From Saccharum officinarum (lineage: Eukaryota > Streptophyta > Magnoliopsida > Poales > Poaceae), in the NCBI GenBank assembly GCA_020631735.1, contig CM036209.1:4129451-4193450 (forward strand): 64,000 bases of DNA, in the 5' to 3' direction. Positions 24,501 through 36,500 of the stretch are shown here, piece by piece. Each line of letters opens with the position of its first letter. Positions within the stretch are counted from its first letter, which is position 1. The notes beneath the pieces are model-generated. The model searched no databases and was not told where the DNA came from. It worked only from the letters and a program-made list of their open reading frames with translations. A program made the position numbers and the translations under genes.

Positions 24501-25920
24501 GACACTGAATCTCTACCTGATTTTGCTTCATCCAGTCCATACCCAATATCACATCAATACCAGATGTTCTCAACACTATAGGAGTTATCTTAAACTCTAC
24601 CCCCCTTAATACCATACTAATTGGAAGACAACGATTACTGGTTTGCATGGTACCTCCAGGTGAATTTACTAAGAGAGATTTTTTCATAGCTAGCATGGGT
24701 ATACTATGCATTTTAACAAAAATGTTGGATATGAATGTATGAGATGCTCCAGAGTCAAAAAGAACAGTTGCAGGAATGGAATGTACATTGAACGTACCAA
24801 TCGTAACTTCTGGTGCATCATGAACTGTATCAGAAGACACATGATTCACCCTTCCAGTACCAGATTGCTTCTGGTTGCTCTTCTGGCTCTGAGGAGTCTG
24901 CTGATTCTGCTTCTCAGGACAATGGTAAGACATATGTCCCTCTTTACCACAGACAAAGCATCTAGTAGGAGTGCTGGGAGCACTATTCTTCATGGGGGTA
25001 ACATTGGAATTTCCAGTGCGAGGAGTCTGTTGCCCAGTCTGCTGATACTGTTGACGTTGTGGATATGATGAACGCTGTTGTGACTGATTACCTTGCCAAT
25101 TCTGGGACCATCTCTGATTCGGATTGCGATTCCATTGACTAACCGGTCCCTGAAACTTCTGATGAAAACCATGCTGAGAATTAGTGCGCTGACGGTTGTT
25201 GCTTCCTGAGCTTTGTACCTTCATCTTCCTCTTCCTGTCCATCTCTCTGCGCTCATTATCAAGCACAATAGCTTTATTTACCAGCTCTTGAAAACTAGCA
25301 TAGTTGTTCCCCTTCAACTGCAAGCGAAGATCATAATAAATTCCCTTCAAGAAAAGACGCTGTCTGTCCGCATCTTCTCTCACTTCATTAGGAGCATAGC
25401 GAGCCAACTGGGTAAATCTGTCATGATATTCGCTAACGCTCATCTGTCCCATCCTAAGGTTTCTGAATTCTTCCTGCTTCAGCTCAATTATACCTTCAGG
25501 AATATGACGAGCTCGAAAATCTCTAACAAACTCATTCCAAGTGATAGGAGGAGCATTGTCAGGGCGTGCAGCTTGATACGACTCCCACCAAGTCTGAGCT
25601 GTCCCCTGTAACTGACCAGATGCATATAACACCTTCTCCATATCATTGCATTGAGCTATATTCAGCTGTTTCTCCACTGCCCTCACCCAATCATCTGCCT
25701 CTAAAGGATCAGCAGCATGAGAAAACACTGGAGGGCGTCCCTTCAAAAATTCTCCACGCTTATCCCTCACTTGCACAGGCGGTGGTCCTCCTGCAGCGGG
25801 ATTGTTCTGCATGTGCTGCATAAACATCTGCATTATCTGATTCTGAGTTTGCATGAGTTCCTCCATAGTAATGGGTATGTTAGCACCACCACGACCTCTG
25901 CCACGACCTCTGCCTGACAT
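21506..25920 (-). pseudogene. gag-pol polyprotein frame of chromovirus copy 1, one frame break
   Basis: The start is taken at the ATG at 25920, opening with [12 protein letters not shown]; the frame upstream of it lacks similarity. Domains in order: retrotransposon gag ([11 protein letters not shown] region), a CCHC zinc knuckle [14 protein letters not shown] near residue 320, aspartic protease DSGASHTF near 387, reverse transcriptase with FIDDILVFS near 700, RNase H, integrase with an H2C2 finger (CDTCQR) and the DDE context VSDRGSQF and HPQTDGQTE, and a chromodomain-like tail ending [15 protein letters not shown]. The frame breaks near 23390, between RNase H motifs, where copy 2 has one more base in an A-run. 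Gag and pol are otherwise in one frame. The family replicates via an RNA copied in cytoplasmic particles and integrates in nuclear chromatin. Confidence 0.9.
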
Positions 25921-26625
25921 CTGTTTCCAAAAACACAGAAATTGAAATTCAGTACGATCCGAGATGATGTATTCAATAGATAAGCAAAATCTGATTTTTC
26001 TGGACAAGCTCCAATTTCAGCAACTCAGTAAAACTGTCATATCTCGAGCTACAGACGTCCAATTCAGATGATCTTTACATGGTTGGAAAGCTTTCAAAAT
26101 TATCTACAACTTTTATTCACAACACTTTTTCTGATTCTGTCAATAAATTGGCCAAAAACTGAACTTAACCGAAACTGTTTCAGAATTCCAGACTGTGCAG
26201 TAACTCCAACTTGGAACAGGTATATCTCTTAGCTCAGAATAGATATTAAAGTGATTCTTGTGAGGTTGGAAAGATATAGAAGTCTAATTATTCCCAGTAA
26301 AATTTCTTGAATTTCTCATGAACGAATTTTAAGTTATTTCTAAAACATCCCAGACTGATCCAAAAATCAGCAAAGGACAGAACTAAATTAACCTCATATT
26401 CAACTAATATATTTTGATCAAACTTAATATTCTTAACCATGGAACTTGTAGGCATGTCTACAAAACTCCAGCACACATTACAAAGATCCAAATCACACAT
26501 TATCATAATAACAATCCATCAATCACACAATTGTTCACACACAAACTGACTCTTAAAACAATCCAAACTTAAAGTTAACTCGCAACTACTATCGTTCCTA
26601 TTACATAGGGATTTTTTCCTATTGC

Positions 26626-27330
26626 CTAATTAAGCTTCTCATAAATCTTGGGACGACCTAACTCCGCCCTTAATTGGTCAATCTCCTTATAAGCTTGCTC
26701 CTTAAGTTCTTTTTCCTTCAGCAACTCATCCTTCAAATCCACCTCATGGAGAGCCAATTCTCGAGCTAATCCCACCGTAGCTTGTAAAGTCAAGGAGGAA
26801 TCATCTGCAGGCGGCACGGTCCAAATACCCTTGTCATGTAAGAAACAAGGAAAATGCCGGAGTGCACCCTTTAACGTCTTGTCCGAGCGTAGACCATGGT
26901 AGTAAACAAATGCATTGAAAGCGACATCCTCCATGCTTATCTCCACAGTTGCCCGGCTCACTCTGGTAATGAACTTTGACTCCACCTTAGGCTCCTTAGT
27001 GGTAGGATCCCTTTTCTTAACCCATAACTCCGTTTCCCAATAGGAATCCATCCATGGATGACTATACTCTGCACTACGATACTCCAACGTAGCTTCCCAG
27101 TCGTAGTAGTAGTTGTCCAAGGTTCTTGTCAACATGTCATGGAAGAAAGCATCAGCTTTAGGAACCATGATATGAAACTTCGTAGTCCATCCCATAACTA
27201 CATTCTCCATTGGTGTATCACCAACTCTTGATTCAGCATCAGATAGCTCTTGCTCACCATCTTCATACGGCTCCTGAGGTTTGAAACGGGCAACGTACTG
27301 TGCAGCTGACAAACGGGGATGAGGAGGCAT
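26626..27330 (-). CDS. Extra ORF upstream of gag in chromovirus copy 1 (unknown function)
   Basis: An intact 234-codon frame on the coding strand lies between the primer binding site (27516) and gag (25920), separated from gag by about 700 non-coding bases. It starts MPPHPRLSAAQYVARF and ends in a charged, heptad-like stretch rich in E, K and L (VDLKDELLKEKELKEQAYKE) that could form a coiled coil. The middle is rich in aromatic residues (DNYYYDWEATLEYR; SYWETELW). I recognise no domain. The second copy at 38641-39345 is also intact and differs at only three residues. Some plant Ty3 lineages (for example Ogre/Tat) are known to have an ORF before gag, but this element's pol looks chromoviral. 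Expression, if any, would be from the LTR transcript. Confidence 0.75.
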   Translation of the reverse strand: MPPHPRLSAAQYVARFKPQEPYEDGEQELSDAESRVGDTPMENVVMGWTTKFHIMVPKADAFFHDMLTRTLDNYYYDWEATLEYRSAEYSHPWMDSYWETELWVKKRDPTTKEPKVESKFITRVSRATVEISMEDVAFNAFVYYHGLRSDKTLKGALRHFPCFLHDKGIWTVPPADDSSLTLQATVGLARELALHEVDLKDELLKEKELKEQAYKEIDQLRAELGRPKIYEKLN

Positions 27331-27500
27331 CTATAAAATTTAGACATAGATTAGATAGAATCAATGTATTTTCGCAATAGAATAAAGTAGAGGAAGCATA
27401 AAACTTTAGTAATTAACAAGGTGAAAAGAGGAAGCATGAATTAAATGGAGTATGGATGCTATTAACGACCATTCTAACTAGGCTTGCGTCCTACAGTCAA

Positions 27501-27516
27501 CACGGCTCTGATACCA
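27501..27516 (-). other. Primer binding site (initiator Met-tRNA), copy 1
   Basis: TGGTATCAGAGCCGTG on the minus strand, three bases after the 5' LTR end. It is complementary to the 3' end of plant initiator methionyl-tRNA, as in most plant chromoviruses. Confidence 0.85.
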
Positions 27517-27519
27517 ATC

Positions 27520-30329
27520 TGTCACACCCATTTTTAAGGACAAAAATAGGATGCATAAAAGACTCATGTGCGCCCCAGGAAACAGTCGCACACATAAGTT
27601 GACAAATTACAAAGTATCATCACAGTGCTTATTACATAACGAATAAGTATTTAAGACATAGTCTTGAACGATAGGTAATAATAACTAATAGTAATTCTTC
27701 AGCGGAAACTCCACACAGGGACACGGTTGACTGGTTGACACCAAGACTAGTACTCATTCCGATAATCTTCCTCTATATCTTCATCTGTTATGGTGGAAAT
27801 AGCAAGGGTGAGTCCATGTCGAACTCCACAAATATAACACAGGGTTCATGAGGCTCAAAAAGGCTAGACACTGTTTAACTGCGTTTAGCTTTTAATCATA
27901 TATTAGCAATTGAGTAGCATCAAGATAAACCACTTCCCATTAAAGAACCAATGATCAATTGTAATAAGGATAATGAATAGCATTAACATGAGCATAATAA
28001 TAATCAACAATAATTAAGCATGATATAACAATTATGATCAACTATTCCATAAGAATCCCCAAGGCCGCTCGTATCCGTGAGCACGGCTAGTATACCAGTT
28101 TTTAACTCTGCGCAGAGGTGTACACTTTCACTGTAAGTCATGATTTCCAAATGAGTGGGGAGATCAAGCCCAAACACCCGAGAACCATATAAAGCCACTC
28201 AAAAGTTCGTCTAACAAGTTAGGGCCATTAGATTCACTCGGCAGGCAGATGTAGAACCCCCTTCCCTGTGGCACAACAACCGCAGCCTATACACACTAGG
28301 CCAGGGGCTCGGACTACACCCAACATGGCAAGCCATTCTTACGCCATTTAAGGTAACCTCTAACAAGCTAGAAAAGGTCTCTTGAACAACTAAAGCCAGA
28401 GCCATATAGCCCTCACAGCTGTACTGTATATCCCGGTTATCACTTACAGATAAGTCCTTATGGAGAGAAACCAGAGCATCAAAATAATACACAAGCTCTA
28501 GCCCCCTTTTAACAATAATAAAATCATCTTAATAGTTGATTGCTTAATCCATTAATCAAATTACAAGATCATTGTTCTTAGTTTAAGCACTAGCAGTAGC
28601 TACCCATATGCATTCCCAAGGTTGACAAGGAATCAAGATAACAATCACTAAGTTATAATCTCTAAGTTGTCAAGGTAAGCACATGCATATGTATGACAAT
28701 TCAATGTATAGGTAACAAGGATAGTCCTGTGTTATACTTGCCTTGATCAAAGCTCTCCAAGTGATACTGCTGACTTGGCTCAAAGTAATACTCCGAATCG
28801 TCCAAATACTGCTCACCTTCTATATTCGATCATCAATCAACAACACACATGCATCCAATCAAACATACACGAAGCAAACAAAGAGATATAATTAGAACAG
28901 TACACCAACAGTAGCAAAACAGTAATAAAAGCTTATAAAACTCTTCTACACGTTTCTACGATCACACAGACGCAAAGATCACCAAATTCGGAGTTAAAAC
29001 GTGAAAGTTATGAATTTTCTAAGATTTCCTATAGATAAATAAATACTTAATTATAACTCGAAAAATAAATTATCAAAACTAACTGTACAACTACACTAAC
29101 ATGTAGAGCTCGCAAATACGAACCTAACGCAATTTGAACGGATCAAATCGGAGTTAAAACGAAGATTTTATGACCAAAACAATCCTAGTGGCAAAACTGT
29201 AAATACCTGAAAACGTATTTTTGACTTATCCGGGAGAAAATACGCTTTCAAAACACGAAAACGTATTTCAGACAATACGCTAAGGACTGCGGGTTCTAAT
29301 CTGAAAAAGTCTAGGGGCTCTTTATCAATTTTACCCGCGAAGGGGTATCTTCTAATCTCGTGCGTCCATCTGAGAACGGACGGCTCGTGTTCATCATCAA
29401 GTGCACAGTGAAAAATCCGGCCATCCCTATCAAGTCCGGCCGGTGGCCGCCATTGCCGGCGCCATGAGCCCGCCGGAGAGCTTCGGCTCCCGCCTTTTCC
29501 GACCACCATTCAACCCGCCATCAACTCAAATCGAAAGAGAAGGTAAACCCGATCTATCCTAGACGGTTTTGGTGAGCTATGACCAACCGAGGAGAGAGCG
29601 CGGGCAAGGAGAGGGACGGCGGCGCCATTGTTGGCCACGGTGAACTCCAAACCCGCGATTTAAAGCACAAAAACTTAAAAGAAGAGCATTGGGAGGGAGA
29701 GGAGAAGATGGCGAGCTCACCAATGCAAAGAAGAGAGGCACGGGATGAACAACAAGCTCCACGATGGAAGGCAGCGAAGCCTAGTTCTCAACTCCCTAAG
29801 CTCGAGTGACGGTGTTGGCTCGGAGTTATGATAGGAAAAGAGAGAGGGGAAACACGGGTATACTTTTATAGCCCCAAAACGTGACGACTATGGATGGAAA
29901 TCCCAGATTATCGGGTGGATTCGGTTGGGGACGAACTCGTCTCCGGCTCGGTCACGACGGGAAGGAGGAGACGACTGACATCAGGGCCCACCTGTCAGCG
30001 ACCGAAAGAGAGGAAAGCGCGCGCGGTCGGCTCGGCGCTGGGGCCGCTTGCGGCGACGGGCGAGCAGGCCTCGACCCGACGGGCCCAAGGAGAGGAGCCC
30101 GGCCAGCGGGCTTCAGGCCGATAGGTAAGAAGGTAAGTTGCTTTTCTTTTTTTTTCTTTGTTTCTTTTTTTTCTAATTTTCCAAAAGTATCTCAAATAAA
30201 ATTTTCTAATCCAAAATGGAATAAAATAAATTCACACCACAATAAAAGAAAAAATGCAACAGCATGAATGCAACACCAATATTTTTTTTTAAAATTTTAA
30301 TCCTTTTATCTAAATTATTTAAAATTCCT
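27520..30329 (-). repeat. LTR 2 (5' LTR of copy 1), truncated by the gap
   Basis: Same family as LTR 1. The last 24 or so bases before TGTAACACCC are lost in the N run. Between about 29740 and 30300 it differs from the other three LTRs by many single-base indels, as expected for an unpolished contig end. The TATA box is at 29863-29870. At shared diagnostic sites it groups with LTR 3, not LTR 1. Confidence 0.88.
29863..29870 (-). promoter_or_regulatory. TATA box of LTR 2 (promoter of copy 1)
   Basis: TATAAAAG on the minus strand in the same context as in LTR 1. As this is the 5' LTR, it is the one that would drive the genomic RNA of copy 1. Confidence 0.6.
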
Positions 30330-30429
30330 NNNNNNNNNNNNNNNNNNNNNNNNNNNNNNNNNNNNNNNNNNNNNNNNNNNNNNNNNNNNNNNNNNNNNNN
30401 NNNNNNNNNNNNNNNNNNNNNNNNNNNNN
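30330..30429. other. Scaffold gap, 100 N
   Basis: Exactly 100 undetermined bases, the usual placeholder for a gap of unknown size. The true distance and even the adjacency of the two sides are unproven. Confidence 0.99.
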
Positions 30430-30635
30430 TGATTCTATTTGGGTGATAGTGGATAGATTGACTAAAGTTGCTCATTTTATACAGTCAAGACTAATTATAC
30501 GGGAATGTTACAATTACTCCTTGTAGTATAAAAAGATAGTCTGTTTGCAGGAGTACCAAAGAACTTTACATGATTGCTATCGCATGTTTACCCGCACTTA
30601 TTGAAAAGCTTGTAATGAATAATTGGGACCTTAAC
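30430..30635 (+). pseudogene. Ty3 integrase fragment, opposite strand
   Basis: The first codons read [16 protein letters not shown], the start of a Ty3 integrase catalytic core, on the plus strand, opposite to both flanking elements. The rest decays with frame changes and stops (weak traces of 'GVPK' and 'HPHLLKSL'). It is not a part of the neighbouring copies, whose own integrase differs in sequence. It ends with gaccttaac directly before LTR 3. Confidence 0.65.
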
Positions 30636-33476
30636 TGTCACACCCATTTTTAAGGACAAAAATAGGATGCATAAAAGACTCATGTGCGCCCCAGGAAACA
30701 GTCGCACACATAAGTTGACAAATTACAAAGTATCATCACAGTGCTTATTACATAACGAATAAGTATTTAAGACATAGTCTTGAATGATAGATAAAATAAC
30801 TAATAGTAATTCTTCAGCGGAAACTCCACACAGGGACACGGTTGACTGGTTGACACCAAGACTAGTACTCATTCCGATAATCTTCCTCTATATCTTCATC
30901 TGTTATGGTGGAAATAGCAAGGGTGAGTCCATGTCGAACTCCACAAATATAACACAGGGTTCATGAGGCTCAAAAAGGCTAGACACTGTTTAACTGCGTT
31001 TAGCTTTTAATCATATATTAGCATTTGAGTAGCATCAAGATAAACCACTTCCCATTAAAGAACCAATGATCAATTGTAATAAGGATAATGAATAGCATTA
31101 ACATGAGCATAATAATAATCAACAATAATTAAGCATGATATAACAATTATGATCAACTATTCCATAAGAATCCCAAGGCCGCTCGTATCCGTGAGCACGG
31201 CTAGTATACCAGTTTTTAACTCTGCGCAGAGGTGTACACTTTCACTGTAAGTCATGATTTCCAAATGAGTGGGGAGATCAAGCCCAAACACCCGAGAACC
31301 ATATAAAGCCACTCAAAAGTTCGTCTAACAAGTTAGGGCCATTAGATTTCACTCGGCAGGCAGATGTAGAACCCCCTTCCCTGTGGCACAACAACCGCAG
31401 CCTATACACACTAGGCCAGGGGCTCGGACTACACCCAACATGGCAAGCCATTCTTACGCCATTTAAGGTAACCTCTAACAAGCTAGAAAAGGTCTCTTGA
31501 ACAACTAAAGCCAGAGCCATATAGCCCTCACAGCTGTACTGTATATCCCGGTTATCACTTACAGATAAGTCCTTATGGAGAGAAACCAGAGCATCAAAAT
31601 AATACACAAGCTCTAGCCCCCTTTTAACAACAATGAAATCATCTTAATAGTTGATTGCTTAATCCATTAATCAAATTACAAGATCATTGTTCTTAGTTTA
31701 AGCACTAGCAGTAGCTACCCATATGCATTCCCAAGGTTGACAAGGAATCAAGATAACAATCACTAAGTTATAATCTCTAAAGTTGTCAAGGTAAGCACAT
31801 GCATATGTATGACAATTCAATGTATAGGTAACAAGGATAGTCCTGTGTTATACTTGCCTTGATCAAAGCTCTCCAAGTGATACTGCTGACTTGGCTCAAA
31901 GTAATACTCCGAATCGTCCAAATACTGCTCACCTTCTATATTCGATCATCAATCAACAACACACATGCATCCAATCAAACATACACGAAGCAAACAAAGA
32001 GATATAATTAGAACAGTACACCAACAGTAGCAAAACAGTAATAAAAGCTTATAAAACTCTTCTACACGTTTCTACGATCACACAGACGCAAAGATCACCA
32101 AATTCGGAGTTAAAACGTGAAAGTTATGAATTTTCTAAGATTTCCTATAGATAAATAAATACTTAATTATAACCTCGAAAAATAAATTATCAAAACTAAC
32201 TGTACAACTACACTAACATGTAGAGCTCGCAAATACGAACCTAACGCAATTTGAACGGATCAAATCGGAGTTAAAACGAAGATTTTATGACCAAAACAAT
32301 TCTAGTGGCAAAACTGTAAATACCTGAAAACGTATTTTTGACTTATCCGGGAGAAAATACGCTTTCAAAACACGAAAACGTATTTCAGACAATACGCTAA
32401 GGACTGCGGGTTCTAATCTGAAAAAGTCTAGGGGCTCTTTATCAATTTTACCCGCGAAGGGGTATCTTCTAATCTCGTGCGTCCATCTGAGAACGGACGG
32501 CTCGTGTTCATCATCAAGTGCACAGTGAAAAATCCGGCCATCCCTATCAAGTCCGGCCGGTGGCCGCCATTGCCGGCGCCATGAGCCGCCGGAGAGCTTC
32601 GGCTCCGCCTTTTCCGACCACCATTCAACCCGCCATCAACTCAAATCGAAAGAGAAGGTAAACCCGATCTATCCTAGACGGTTTTGGTGAGCTATGACCA
32701 ACCGAGGAGAGAGCGCGGCAAGGAGAGGGACGGCGGCGCCATTGTTGGCCACGGTGAACTCCAAACCCGCGATTTAAAGCACAAAAACTTAAAAAGAAGA
32801 GCATTGGGAGGGAGAGGAGAAGATGGCGAGCTCACCAATGCAAAGAAGAGAGGCACGGGATGAACAACAAGCTCCACCGATGGAAGCAGCGAAGCCTAGG
32901 GTTCTCAACTCCCTAAGCTCGAGGTGACGGTGTTTGGCTCGGAGTTATGATAGGAAAAGAGAAGAGGGGAAACACGGGTATACTTTTATAGCCCCAAAAC
33001 GTGACGACTATGGATGGAAATCCCAGATTACTCGGGTGGATTCGGTTGGGACGAACTCGTCTTCGGCTCGGTCACGACGGGAAGGAAGGAGACGACTGAC
33101 ATCAGGGCCCCACCTGTCAGCGACCGAAAGAGAGGAAAGGCGCGCGCGGCGTCGCTCGGCTGCTGGGCCGCTGCGGCGCTGGGCGAGCAGGCCTTCCGAC
33201 CCGACGGCCCAAGGGAGAGGAGGCCGGCCGAGCGGGCTTCCAGGCCGAATAGGTAAGAAGGTAAGTTGCTTTTTTTTTTCTTTTGTTTCTTTTCTTTTCT
33301 AATTTTCCAAAAGTATCTCAAATAAATTTTCTAATCCAAAATGGAATAAAATAAATTCACACACCACAAAAAAAAAATGCAACAGCATGAATGCAACACC
33401 AATATTTTTTTTAAAATTTTAATTCCCTTTATCTAAATTATTTAAAATTCCTTATTCCTAAAATTTGGGTGTTACA
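30636..33476 (-). repeat. LTR 3 (3' LTR of copy 2)
   Basis: 2,841 bp, TG...CA. TATA box TATAAAAG at 32983-32990. At most diagnostic positions it shares the variant of LTR 2 (for example tgacaattcaatg, aagtccggccgg). Confidence 0.92.
32983..32990 (-). promoter_or_regulatory. TATA box of LTR 3
   Basis: Same TATAAAAG motif and context as in the other LTRs. In a 3' LTR it could drive read-out into the flank rather than element RNA. Confidence 0.55.
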
Positions 33477-33496
33477 AATTCTACCCCCCTTAAAAG
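33477..33496 (-). other. Polypurine tract, copy 2
   Basis: AAGGGGGGTAGAATT in sense orientation, immediately before the 3' LTR and identical to copy 1. Confidence 0.75.
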
Positions 33497-33521
33497 AATC
33501 TCGTCCTCGAGATTGAACTGC

Positions 33522-36500
33522 TTACTCAAACAACTGCGGATATGATTTCCTCAATTCATCCTCTCTTTCCCAAGTTGCCTCTGCCTCTGAATATCGATTC
33601 CACTGCACCTTGCACATCTTAATAACCCGACTTCGAGTAACTCTCTCAGCAGTTTCTAAAATCTTGATCGGAAACTCTTCATATGTAAGATCTTCCTTAA
33701 CAGTCAACTCTTCTAAAGGTATCTGCTCCTCAGGCACACGCAAACACTTCTTAAGTTGTGAAACATGGAACACATCATGTACTCCAGATAAATTCTCAGG
33801 CAACTCTAATTGATAAGCAACTTCCCCACGTCTAGTAATAACTTTAAATGGTCCAACATACCTTGGTGCTAGTTTACCTTTCATGTTAAACCTCTTCACA
33901 CTTTTCATAGGTGACACCTTCAAATAAACATAATCACCTACCTCAAAAACTAAATCTCTTCTTCTATTGTCAGCATAACTCTTCTGACGAGACTGTGCTA
34001 CTCTCAAATTCTCACGAATCACTCGCACTTGATCTTCTGCGTTTCTAAGAACATCTGTACCAAACACCTGAGATTCACCTGTCTGATCCCAAAACAATGG
34101 AGTTCTACACTTACGTCCATACAAAGCTTCAAACGGTGCCATCTTAAGACTCTGTTGATAACTATTATTGTAAGAAAATTCTGCATAAGGCAAACTCTTA
34201 TCCCAACTAGTTCCATATTGCAATGCACAAGCTCTCAACATATCCTCTAATACCTGGTTGGTCCTTTCAGTCTGTCCATCTGTCTGTGGATGATATGCTG
34301 TACTAAAATTCAATTTTGTTCCCAATGATTCATGCACAGCTTTCCAAAAATGCGACGTAAACTGCGATCCTCGATCAGATACAATCTTCTTTGGTACTCC
34401 ATGCAAACAGACTATTCTCTCCATATACAACTCTGCCAATTTTGGTCCATGGTAAGTAGTCTTAACTGGTATAAAATGAGCAACTTTAGTTAACCGATCT
34501 ACTATCACCCAAATAGAGTCATAACCTTTCTGAGTACGAGGTAACCCTACTATAAAATCCATACCAACTTCCTCCCACTTCCATTCAGGAATCTTCATTG
34601 GTTGTAACAATCCAGCAGGTCTCTGATGCTCTGCTTTCACTCTCTGACAAGTGTCACACAATGCCACATACTCAGCCACATCTCGCTTTAATCCAACCCA
34701 CCAATATTTCTGTTTCAGATCCAAATACATCTTAGTACTACCAGGATGAATAGAATAAGCTGACTCATGAGCTTCGCGAAGAATTGCCTGTCTAACAGTT
34801 TGATCCTCAGGTACACACAGCCTCTTTCCAAACCACAAAATTCCATTATCATCCATTCGAAAGCCTGGTGACTTACCAATCACTATATCTTCCGCTATCT
34901 TCTTTAGTTTCTCATCCTTCAACTGCCCCTTGTAAATTTCTTGCTCTAAGGTAGGCTCTATCACTAATTCCATTGTATTAGTAACAATTCCCAAATTCAA
35001 ATATTCAAATTCAGCACATAACTCACTAGTCATAGACAACGTCCGTATCTCATTGACATAGCTTTTCCTACTAAGAGCATCAGCTACTACATTAGCCTTA
35101 CCAGGATGATAGTGTATCTCAATATCATAATCCTTAATCAACTCTAACCATCTGCGTTGCCTCAAATTCAGATCTGACTGAGTGAAAATATACTTCAAAC
35201 TCTTATGATCAGTGTATATATCACTCTTATGTCCAATCAAATAATGTCTCCAAATCTTTAAAGCATGAACTACAGCTGCTAACTCCAAATCATGTGTAGG
35301 ATAATTCAACTCATGCTTTCTCAACTGCCTAGATGCATAAGCCACAACTCTGCCTTCTTGCATAAGAACACATCCCAAACCTTGACGAGAAGCATCACAA
35401 TAAATAGAAAACTTCTTACTCAAATCTGGCAAAACCAAAACAGGCGCTGTAGTCAACCTCTTTTTCAACTCCTCAAAACTAGCTTGACATTTATCTGACC
35501 ACACAAACTTGGCATTCTTCTCTAACAGAGATGTCATAGGTTTAGCAAGTTTAGAAAACCCTTCAATGAACCGTCTGTAATATCCAGCTAATCCCAAGAA
35601 ACTACGAATCTCGCTAACATCAATAGGTGGTTTCCAATTTAATACATCCTTTACTTTACCTGGATCCACTGATATCCCTCCATTAGAAACAATATGACCA
35701 AGGAAAGAAACTTCCTTCAACCAAAACTCACATTTACTTCGCTTCGCATACAGTTTATGCTCTCTAAGTTTCTGCAATACCAACCTCAAATGTTCAGCAT
35801 GCTCTACCTCTGTCTTGGAAAATACCAGTATATCATCAATAAACACTACCACAAACTTATCCAAATATTCCATGAACACCTTATTCATCATGTACATAAA
35901 GTATGCAGGTGCATTGGTCAATCCAAATGACATAACAGTATACTCATACAATCCATACCTTGTAGTAAAAGCTGTCTTTGGAATATCAGAAACACGAATC
36001 TTCAACTGATGATATCCAGAACGTAAATCAATCTTAGAGAACACACAAGCACCTCTCAACTGATCAAACAAGTCATCAATCCTGGGCAAAGGATACTTAT
36101 TCTTGATAGTTACCTCATTTAGTGACCGGTAATCAACACACATCCTCTGACCACCATCTTTCTTATCAACAAAAATAACTGGTGCTCCCAAGGTGATGAA
36201 CTAGGTCTAATAAAACCTTTTTCTTGTAATTCTTTAATTTGTTTCTTAAGTTCTTCTAATTCATCTACTCCCATCCTATATGGTCGTTTGGCTATAGGTG
36301 CAGTTCCAGGAAGTAATTCAATAAGAAATTCAATGTCTCGGTCAGGTGGCATACCTGGCAATTCATCAGGGAAGACATCCGGAAATTCCTCAATCACTGA
36401 ATTCTCCTTAATAGTATCTTCAAGCTGATTCACCACAGCGGTTGGTTGCTTCTGCACTGCTACATTCACATTGATTTTATCTCCATTAGGTGCATTCACA

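Larger units (their letters stand above)
18607..30329 (-). mobile_element. Ty3/gypsy chromovirus copy 1 (Tekay/Del-like), right LTR cut by gap
   Basis: Order along the plus strand: 3' LTR (18607-21460), internal region (21461-27519), 5' LTR (27520-30329, truncated by the N gap). In sense orientation the LTR begins TGTAACACCC and ends GGGTGTGACA. The internal region has a primer binding site for initiator-Met tRNA, an extra ORF, a gag-pol frame with a C-terminal chromodomain-like tail, and a polypurine tract. Long LTRs plus this protein order point to the Tekay/Del chromovirus lineage; the lineage is inferred from motif style, not from a tree. Confidence 0.9.
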
